Assembly: GCA_937942405.1 (NCBI GenBank)
Contig: CALDEN010000034.1
Location: forward strand, 1-11,808
Reading direction: 5' to 3'
Source: an uncultured Saprospiraceae bacterium
Lineage (GTDB): Bacteria > Bacteroidota > Bacteroidia > Chitinophagales > Saprospiraceae
Length of the DNA: 11,808 bases
Part shown: positions 1-6,000 of the stretch, in pieces
Layout: each line of letters begins with the position of its first letter
Numbering within the stretch: position 1 is the first letter of the stretch
Program-made: the position numbers and the translations under genes
Notes under the pieces: model-generated
Seen by the model: only the letters and a program-made list of their open reading frames with translations
Databases searched by the model: none
What the model was told of the DNA's origin: nothing

Positions 1-251
1 GCTTGTGTTTCTCCGATAAGTATGAGTTTTTTAGCAGCTTCTAAAATGTCAGAACGCTCTAAATAGACGTATCCTCCTTGTGGTCCGGGTTGTATGTGCT
101 TACCTATAATCTGGCCGTCTTTGTATTTCTTGGCTCCAAAATAATTTCGTATCGTTTGTTCTGATAGACCCAGAATATCCGATATGGTTTTGATACTGCC
201 TGTAGGGAGTTGATGCTTAATTTGTCTTAATTCGCTAAATGTGATATGCAT
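1..251 (-). CDS. Small helix-turn-helix DNA-binding protein, 3' part missing (runs off left edge)
   Basis: I translated this by hand from the minus strand. It starts at ATG 249-251 with MHITFSELRQIKHQLPTG and stays open to base 1, giving about 83 residues without a stop. Residues about 18-40 (SIKTISDILGLSEQTIRNYFG) read as a helix-turn-helix: a first helix, a G-L-S turn, and a recognition helix with QTIRNYF. A basic, glycine-rich stretch (KYKDGQIIGKHIQPGPQGGYVYLE) follows and could be a wing or hairpin, then another helix (RSDILEAAKKLIL). The most likely role is a small cytoplasmic DNA-binding protein or regulator. I do not recognise a named family. A large inverted repeat begins 26 bases upstream of the start and is a candidate autoregulatory site. 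The gene lies downstream of ald on the same strand across a 131-base gap. The C-terminal end is outside the window, so the full length is unknown. Confidence 0.7.
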   Translation of the reverse strand, partial: MHITFSELRQIKHQLPTGSIKTISDILGLSEQTIRNYFGAKKYKDGQIIGKHIQPGPQGGYVYLERSDILEAAKKLILIGETQ

Positions 252-276
252 TCTGAAAGGTTTGGTTCTAGAAAAA

Positions 277-332
277 ATATACTACGTTTCCAATATAACA
301 ATAAATCGATGTTATGTCTAAACGTAGTATAT
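277..332. repeat. Two-tier inverted repeat (long hairpin) between ald and the HTH gene
   Basis: The outer arms are a perfect 13-base inverted repeat: ATATACTACGTTT at 277-289 and AAACGTAGTATAT at 320-332. Inside, after a small asymmetric bulge (CCA at 290-292 opposite CT at 318-319), a second stem forms between 293-300 and 310-317. Its core is ATAACA/TGTTAT, extended by one G-U and one A-U pair, and it closes a 9-base loop. In total 21 base pairs fold into one 56-base structure. It lies 51 bases past the ald stop codon and 26 bases before the start of the HTH gene. No T-run follows it on the minus strand, so it is not a textbook terminator. It could be an operator for the HTH protein, a mobile palindromic element, or an mRNA-stabilising hairpin at the ald 3' end. 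Confidence 0.75.
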
Positions 333-367
333 AATACTTCAATAATTTAACTTTCAAGAATTAAGAT

Positions 368-390
368 TGGCTTTTTGTTTTTTTAAGCCA
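368..390 (-). terminator. Weak hairpin at the ald 3' end, possible terminator
   Basis: TGGCTT (368-373) pairs with AAGCCA (385-390) around an 11-base T-rich loop. The right arm overlaps the last codons and the stop of ald. On the transcribed (minus) strand the hairpin is followed by ATCTTAATTC, which is only a poor U-tract. Termination here is therefore possible but weak. The left side carries the 8-mer ATTGGCTT (366-373), also found in the palindrome before lrp (1630-1637). Confidence 0.25.
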
Positions 391-1498
391 TAAAATCATC
401 TAAGGGGGTGTATTCCATGTTAAAGGCATCAGCTACTGCTTTATACACGATTTTCCCGTTTATCACATTGAGTCCTAGAGCCAGACCTTTATCTGCAGCA
501 CATGCTTTTTTCCACCCATGAGTGGCGAGTTTTAAAGCATAAGGAAGGGTAGCGTTAGTCAGGGCGATAGTAGAGGTGTAAGGTACAGCACCTGGCATAT
601 TTGCAACACAGTAATGCAGTATATCATCTACGATAAAAGTCGGATCGGCATGGGTAGTAGGTTTGCATGTTTCGATACATCCGCCTTGATCCACAGCTAC
701 ATCTACGAGCACGGTACCTGGTCTCATCGTTTTGAGCATCTCTCGGGTAATGAGATTTGGAGCTTTTGCTCCTGGGATCAGTACCGCACCTATGATGAGG
801 TCTTGATACTTAATCATCTCTCTGATGTTATACTCACTAGAGTAAATAGTCGTTACGTTTTCAGGCATGATGTCATCCAGTTCTCTCAGTCTAGGTAAGC
901 TGATATCGAGGATAGAAACGTTTGCCCCTAATCCGGCAGCCATTTTTGCGGCATTAGTACCTACGATACCACCGCCTAATATCATGACATTAGCTGGCTT
1001 AACACCTGGCACACCACCTAATAGAATTCCACGACCGCCTTCTGGTTTTTCCAGGTATTTTGCTCCTTCTTGAGTTGCCATTCTACCTGCCACTTCTGAC
1101 ATCGGAATAAGGAGCGGTAGAGAGCCATCTGGGTTTTCTACCGTTTCGTAAGCTAGGCATACTGCATTGCTCTTAATCATCGCATGTGTGAGCGGCTCAT
1201 AAGAGGCAAAGTGGAAGTAGGTAAATAGCAATTGGTCGTCTCGTACTAGATCATATTCTTCAGCGATAGGCTCCTTTACTTTCATGATCATGTCGGCTAT
1301 GTCGTACACTGCTTTGATCGTCGGAAGGATTTCAGCACCAGCCTGGATGTAATCATCGTCTGAGTATCCTGAACCATGTCCTGCCATCGTCTGGATATAC
1401 ACTTTATGATTTCTATTTACAAATTCGAATGCTCCAGATGGAGTTAGTGCGACTCGATTTTCGTTGTTTTTGATTTCTTTAGGGACACCTATGATCAT
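383..1498 (-). CDS. ald: Alanine dehydrogenase (NAD-dependent)
   Basis: This is a cytoplasmic enzyme that reversibly deaminates L-alanine to pyruvate and ammonia with NAD+, linking alanine use or synthesis to central carbon and nitrogen metabolism. The 371-residue length is normal for the family. The N-terminal signature MIIGVPKEIKNNENRVALTP contains the substrate-binding Arg15. Lys75 (in MKVKEP) and His96 (in TYFHFAS) match the known catalytic and pyruvate-binding positions, and Asp270 (in VDVAVDQGG) matches the second catalytic residue. The Rossmann NAD-binding loop is GGGIVGTNAAKMAAGLGA at about 175-192, with Asp198 at the end of the next strand as expected for NAD preference over NADP. 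The start is an ATG at the expected N-terminus, with no clear Shine-Dalgarno. All key residues are present, so the enzyme should be active. It is transcribed divergently from an Lrp/AsnC regulator, a pairing known for ald in other bacteria (for example AldR in mycobacteria), which suggests alanine-responsive control. Confidence 0.97.
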   Translation of the reverse strand: MIIGVPKEIKNNENRVALTPSGAFEFVNRNHKVYIQTMAGHGSGYSDDDYIQAGAEILPTIKAVYDIADMIMKVKEPIAEEYDLVRDDQLLFTYFHFASYEPLTHAMIKSNAVCLAYETVENPDGSLPLLIPMSEVAGRMATQEGAKYLEKPEGGRGILLGGVPGVKPANVMILGGGIVGTNAAKMAAGLGANVSILDISLPRLRELDDIMPENVTTIYSSEYNIREMIKYQDLIIGAVLIPGAKAPNLITREMLKTMRPGTVLVDVAVDQGGCIETCKPTTHADPTFIVDDILHYCVANMPGAVPYTSTIALTNATLPYALKLATHGWKKACAADKGLALGLNVINGKIVYKAVADAFNMEYTPLDDFMA

Positions 1499-1653
1499 GC
1501 GTAGAAGAGTTTAGTTGATAGTTTATATGACCATAAATTTATTGTAAATGAGTTATAATTTATGCTATACAATTAAAATAAAGTCATTTCTATTTCATAT
1601 AGCGGTTTAATAAGTAAATTCTTACTTTTATTGGCTTAAAGCCAATAAAAAAT
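1499..1653. promoter_or_regulatory. Divergent ald/lrp control region
   Basis: This 155-base, very AT-rich spacer must carry promoters for both ald (leftward) and the Lrp-type regulator (rightward). Besides the strong inverted repeats near lrp (separate entry), two small A/T dyads lie on the ald side: TTTAT/ATAAA (1522-1526 and 1533-1537) and ATTTA/TAAAT (1537-1541 and 1545-1549). Short A/T-centred dyads in series are typical of Lrp-family binding regions, but these are too short to stand alone in AT-rich DNA. I found no convincing match to the Bacteroidota promoter pattern (TTTG, then TAnnTTTG). The regulatory role is inferred from gene layout. Confidence 0.55.
1612..1650. promoter_or_regulatory. 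Two abutting inverted repeats immediately before lrp, candidate operator
   Basis: The first repeat is AAGTAA-ATTC-TTACTT at 1612-1627. The second, which shares two bases with it, is a perfect 10-base repeat: TTTTATTGGC at 1626-1635, spacer TTAAA, and GCCAATAAAA at 1641-1650. The second ends only 3 bases before the ATG of lrp, where a ribosome site would otherwise be. Binding of the regulator, or an RNA hairpin formed here, would block transcription or translation of lrp, so autoregulation is the natural reading. The dyad TTGGCTTaaAGCCAA is GC-richer than the usual Lrp consensus, so another regulator or a purely RNA-level effect is possible. Confidence 0.55.
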
Positions 1654-2121
1654 ATGCTTCTTGACGCAATAGATCGCCGTATTATAGAAAAATTGACAGT
1701 CGATGCCAGGATCCCTCTTGTGCAACTGGCCAAAGAACTAAAAGTCTCTAATACGCTCGTACATCAACGTATGAAAAAGCTCAGCGAAAAGGGCATACTC
1801 AAAAATGCCTCTTATAAAATAGATCCTTCTAAGCTAGGGTATGAGACGGCCGCTTATACTCAGATAAAACTCGACAGTTACGAGCTCCGTACAGAGATCG
1901 AACGTAAAGTAGCTCTCATCGACGAAATCGTAGAATGTGTAAATATCTCAGGGGAGTTTGCAATACTTGTCAAAATCTATGCATTAAATAATAGGCACCT
2001 ACGGGATATTATATACGATAAAATACAAACGATAGAAGGAGTGAGTACCACGAATACCATAATCGCATTCGAAACCAACTTTGTAAGAAATGTGCCCTTA
2101 GAGACGGACTGGGAAGGATAG
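1654..2121 (+). CDS. Lrp/AsnC-family transcriptional regulator, probable regulator of ald
   Basis: The protein has 155 residues, the usual size for this family of feast/famine regulators, which bind DNA as dimers or higher oligomers and sense amino acids. The N-terminal winged HTH covers about 1-60. It opens with LDAIDRRIIEKLTVDARIP, the classic Lrp start, and the recognition region is LAKELKVSNTLVHQRMKKLSEKGIL. A RAM/effector domain follows at about 65-145 (YTQIKLDS..., VNISGEFAILVK, then YDKIQTIEGVSTTNTIIAF). In the ligand-site turn, many relatives have an acidic residue in a TGxxDxxL pattern; here it reads SGEFAILV with Ala103, so the effector response may differ. The gene is divergent from ald across 155 bases, with palindromes just before its own start, so self-regulation plus control of ald is likely. 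The precise effector, probably alanine or another amino acid, is inferred. The start is ATG 1654 without a Shine-Dalgarno. Confidence 0.93.
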   Translation: MLLDAIDRRIIEKLTVDARIPLVQLAKELKVSNTLVHQRMKKLSEKGILKNASYKIDPSKLGYETAAYTQIKLDSYELRTEIERKVALIDEIVECVNISGEFAILVKIYALNNRHLRDIIYDKIQTIEGVSTTNTIIAFETNFVRNVPLETDWEG

Positions 2122-2240
2122 GTAAAACGATGATGTCATAAATATCCCATTACTTTATAACAGCTAATGATATGTCGCCGTCTCTGCAAGGTACGCAGCA
2201 GATATGCGATCATCAGCAACTGTTCTATCCTGTATTCTTT

Positions 2241-2528
2241 TTAGGCTAATACTGGAATCTTGTTTAAGGTTTCACCAAGTTTATTCGTTTCTTCTTCAAT
2301 GTCATAATCGTTTTGAAGTCCCAACCAAAACTTTGTTGAGTTTCCAAAATATTTTGAAAGTCTTAGTGCTGTATCTGCCGTTATTCTTCGTTTTCCTTTT
2401 ATGATTTGACTTGTTCGTGTTTGCGGTATTCCAATATCCTTAGACAGTTTATATGCCGTTATTCCAAATGGCTTTAAGAATTCTTCGTTAAGGATTTCCC
2501 CTGGATGTATATTTGGTAGTTTAGTCAT
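2241..2528 (-). CDS. higA: HigA-family antitoxin (XRE-type HTH)
   Basis: This is the antitoxin of a type II toxin-antitoxin pair. It neutralises HigB by direct binding and represses the operon through its HTH. The start chosen is ATG 2526-2528, giving 95 residues beginning MTKLPNIHPGEILNEEFLKP, which is the standard opening of the HigA/VapI-like family. The reading frame can be extended four codons to a TTG at 2538-2540, but that start is less likely. The XRE HTH lies at about 23-62 (ITAYKLSKDIGIPQTRTSQI, then KGKRRITADTALRLSKYFG), followed by the family's conserved STKFWLGLQNDYDI. With this start the gene overlaps the last 8 bases of higB, showing translational coupling. The module is inserted between lrp and the secretion genes and looks like accessory DNA. 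Confidence 0.93.
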   Translation of the reverse strand: MTKLPNIHPGEILNEEFLKPFGITAYKLSKDIGIPQTRTSQIIKGKRRITADTALRLSKYFGNSTKFWLGLQNDYDIEEETNKLGETLNKIPVLA

Positions 2529-2805
2529 GATAATCTTCAATTTTTACTTGTTCTGCATTTTGTTTTATCCACTTAAAAGTTATTCGCCATTGTTTATTGA
2601 TTCTGACTGAATAGAATCCCTTTAAATCTCCTTTGAGTTTTTCAAGTTTGTTAGCCGGCGGAATTCTCAAGTCATTAATATTTTGCGAGTTATTAATCAT
2701 TCTCAACTTTCTCCTTGCCACTCTTTGTATCTCGTTTGGCAGTTTTGATGAGAATTCGGAATTCCAAACCTTTTCAGTTTCTTTATTTGCAAAGGTTTTA
2801 ATCAT
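2521..2805 (-). CDS. higB: HigB-family toxin (RelE superfamily mRNA interferase)
   Basis: The predicted product is a 94-residue ribosome-dependent mRNA-cleaving toxin of the HigB/RelE fold, acting in the cytoplasm and blocking translation when not bound by HigA. Diagnostic features are LRIPPANKLEKLKGD (about 46-60), GFYSVRINKQWRITFKW (about 63-79) and the C-terminal VKIEDYHD. Residues Lys56/58, Arg68, Arg74, Tyr92 and His93 lie where characterised HigB toxins have active-site residues, so the toxin looks intact. It begins at ATG 2803-2805. Toxin-before-antitoxin order is typical of higBA and the reverse of most type II modules. A perfect inverted repeat 7 bases upstream of the start is the probable operator. 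The codon and base composition is noticeably AT-rich in parts (2521-2580 is 25% GC, against about 42% in a sampled lrp line, 1681-1740), consistent with horizontal acquisition. Confidence 0.94.
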   Translation of the reverse strand: MIKTFANKETEKVWNSEFSSKLPNEIQRVARRKLRMINNSQNINDLRIPPANKLEKLKGDLKGFYSVRINKQWRITFKWIKQNAEQVKIEDYHD

Positions 2806-2811
2806 TAATTC

Positions 2812-2842
2812 TTAATTAGTAACGATTAAAGTTACTAATTAA
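2812..2842. promoter_or_regulatory. Perfect 12-base inverted repeat before higB, probable HigA operator
   Basis: TTAATTAGTAAC (2812-2823) and GTTACTAATTAA (2831-2842) are exact inverted copies separated by 7 bases. The repeat starts 7 bases upstream of the higB ATG (leftward), where the promoter and start of transcription of the module should be. HigA antitoxins bind such dyads to repress their own operon. The position also lies 160 bases upstream of the rightward metalloprotease gene, too far to be obviously part of its core promoter. Confidence 0.75.
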
Positions 2843-3002
2843 ATTCGTCAGTATACCGTTTATCTTCTTTATGGGATAGAACAGCACGATAAACAGATTT
2901 TCAATTCTTTATCGGGATATTCATATTTTTCTGTAAATTGAGCATTGTGTGATTATTTCAATGTAAGAACACAGAGTTATTATTTTAGAACCAAACGTCA
3001 TC

Positions 3003-6000
3003 ATGAGTATGAAATACCTTCTGATAGGAGTATTCCTATTGTTTTGTGCCACATCTATTACTGCACAAAATCCGACACAACTTTCGGCTAAAAATATTGC
3101 TTTAATTAAGGCGAAAACCAAAAATCTTAGATTATCAAACGCCTCCTCCGATGTGCTAAATTTAGAACTGGCCGGAAAGGATTATTCAGTCAATGTAAAA
3201 AAGAATGAGCTGCTCTCTCCAGAATTTGCAGCGGCATATCCTGCTTTAAACACTTTTACGCTTTATGATGTAACTTCTGGACAGGTTATCGGTGCACTTA
3301 CCATGCTCGATGATTACGTAAATATGATGATAGAGTCTAAGGATGGATTCAAAATACATAGTACGGAATCTTCTGAAATAGGTCTAGAGCAGATGCAGGA
3401 ACATATTCATGGTCCGCTCTGTGGTGTAAATAATGAGATTATTAAAGCCAGTAATATTAAGAAAAAGGATCTTTCTCAGCGATCTGCAAATGTCATCGAA
3501 AACGGCGACTTTAAGAGAGTCTATCGTATAGCAATCGTAACTACAGGAGAGTTCTATACCCTCAACGGGAATAGTAATGCCTCTGTAAATGCAGCGGTAG
3601 CAGCAGCCGTAAATAATGTGCAGCTTATCTATGATCGAGATCTGGCTGTAAACTTCCAACTACTCGCACCTTTTCTATATACTAATGCCAATACGGATCC
3701 TTTTATTCCAGATAATGCCGGTGGAGATGGCCGAGTCCCACAAGCTATGGAAGCGGTAAAGCAGCATTTTAGTATCGATCAATATGATATCGGACATGTA
3801 CTGCATCAAACCGTATCGGGTGATGACTGGTCTAGTGGTGGAGTGGCCTATCTGCAAGCGGTTTGTGATGATGGCTTTAATGATATGGTGATAAAAGCAG
3901 GAGGATGGACTTCTGCATTCAATACTCAGGATTTTAGTTTTATCCAAATTTTTGCCCATGAGCTGGCACATATGTTCGGAGCAGAACATACATTTAATGG
4001 TGAGGGTAACTCTTGTGATGATGCGATCGGAGATAATACGGCTTATGAGATCGGAAGCGGAACCACTATAATGTCATATGATGGCTCTTGCGATCCAGAT
4101 CAAAACATCCCTAGTGACGAAGCCAAAGATGATTACTTCCATGCCCATAGTCTAGTGCAGATGGTTAATTATATGAACGATGACGGAGCTTGTGCTCAGA
4201 TCGTTCAAACAGGAAATACAGTCCCTGAGGTAAATGCAAGTCCATGCGATGTGACATATACAGTACCGCTGGGAACTCCATTTAAATTAGTAGGAGATGC
4301 CACAGATGCTGACGGAGATGCTCTGACTTATGTTTGGGAGCAGTATAATGAAGATGGTCCTCAAACACCGACACAAGGATTTATCGGCCTAGCGGCAGGG
4401 CTTAATAATCGAGCTCCTCTGTTTAGAAGTTTTCCTCCGACGGTAGATAATTTCAGATACTTTCCTACTCAGGAACTTGTTTTATCGGGAGTTATTGATC
4501 CTTTTCAGGTTTTACCAGAGGTCAGTAGAACCTTGAATTTTAGATTAACAGTAAGAGATAATAATCCCGATGGAGGAGCTATGGCTCAAGATGAAGTATC
4601 TGTTCAGGTAAGTAATAGCGGACCTTTTGAGATATCCAGTCCTAATGGTAATGAAGTTTATCCGACAGGTGATGATCTAGCGGTTCAGTGGGATGCTGCG
4701 GGATCAGAAAGTCTATGTGATAATGTAAAAATAGAATTGTCCCTGGATGGAGGAGCTAATTATCCTATTGTGATTTCAGAATCTACCTCGTATAATGGTG
4801 GATCTTTTAATTACTCGATCCCTTCTGGAATCAATGCAACTGATCAGGCAAGAATCAGAATTACCTGTATAGACAATGAGTGCTTTCAATTCTACGATGT
4901 GTCTGATGCGGAATTCAGTATTGATTCTCCATGTGCAGGAGATATAAGTTCAGTTTGCGATACCGATCCGATTACAGTAGATGCAGGTAGTGCTGATTTA
5001 GCCTTGGATTTAGATAGAATAAGCGGTCAGCTTTTTGAGACGACCGTGTTGGCGATTACTAACTCGACACCCAATACGGATTTGGCCATATACAATTCAA
5101 GTTCTTCAGGTTGTACGGTGATAGTGGATAATAGAAGTTCTGTATCTATGATCATCAGAGTATCTGAAGATGGCGAATACCGTTTTGACACAGATTGTGA
5201 TTTTCAAACGTCTTCTTCGAATTACCTAAGTGTATTTACTGAGTCTAATTTTAATGCAGGTAACCCATGCCCATCCTTTGTAGGATCTACCGGTAGGGCA
5301 TCTTCCAGTGGTGGTGCATTTTGCAATAGTTCTGTAACCCTAGAATTGGAAAAATGTAGGGAATATAGGATCGTGTTTTGGACTTTTGGATTAAATCCAC
5401 AAAATGTAATAATGGAGGCAATCAGTGGTCCAGGAGATGTATATCTCAACGATGTAACCAATCCTGATTATGCCTCTACTTATATCGCCGTAGAATCGAG
5501 CTCTGGGGTAATTAGGGCCTACAATGACGATTCGGATTTTACGGCTTTGGCTGCGGGAGAGTATGAGATATACTCATTGTCATATAAAGTAGGGGGAGCT
5601 ACACCTCCTGTAAATATCGTCTTGGATGATCTCATAGGACTGACAATTATAGAAGCTTCGGTAGAAGGGTATTGTATGAGATTGTCGAGTAACTTCAAAC
5701 CAGTTACGATAGAGACGAGTTGCTTGATAAATAACATAACACTAGGCACACGAGGGGCTTGTAATCCGATGGATAACAGTTATACTCAAGAAATAAGTCT
5801 AAGTTATGAACTGCCTCCATCTTCAGGTATGTTGGAGGTAAACGGTCAGTCATTTCCTATAACCGGTAGTCCTCAGACCATTGTGTTGGAAAATTTAGAT
5901 TCAGACAATGCAGCCATAGACTTGGTAGCTTTTTTCTCAGATGATCCTTTTTGTCGAAACGAATTAATAGGCTTTATACAGGCTCCTCCTAATTGCTGTC

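Noticed and set aside
277..332. Integron attC-like recombination site
   Set aside because: The arms do not contain the GTTRRRY/RYYYAAC core pairs in the right places, and no integrase or cassette array is visible.
614..1073. Two plus-strand reading frames opposite ald
   Set aside because: They lie entirely antisense to a fully conserved ald gene, have unremarkable low-complexity translations and match no family.
2122..2240. Possible terminator or small RNA between lrp and higA
   Set aside because: Only a four-base CTGC/GCAG stem without a T-run could be found; not enough to call a feature.
2934..2988. Bacteroidota-type promoter (TAnnTTTG) before the protease gene
   Set aside because: TATTTTAG at 2981-2988 is an imperfect match, lies only 14 bases from the start codon and lacks a convincing upstream TTTG element at the right spacing.
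2921..3121. 66-residue minus-strand frame across the start of the protease gene
   Set aside because: It overlaps the signal-peptide coding region antisense and shows no recognisable motif; its own promoter would lie inside the protease gene.
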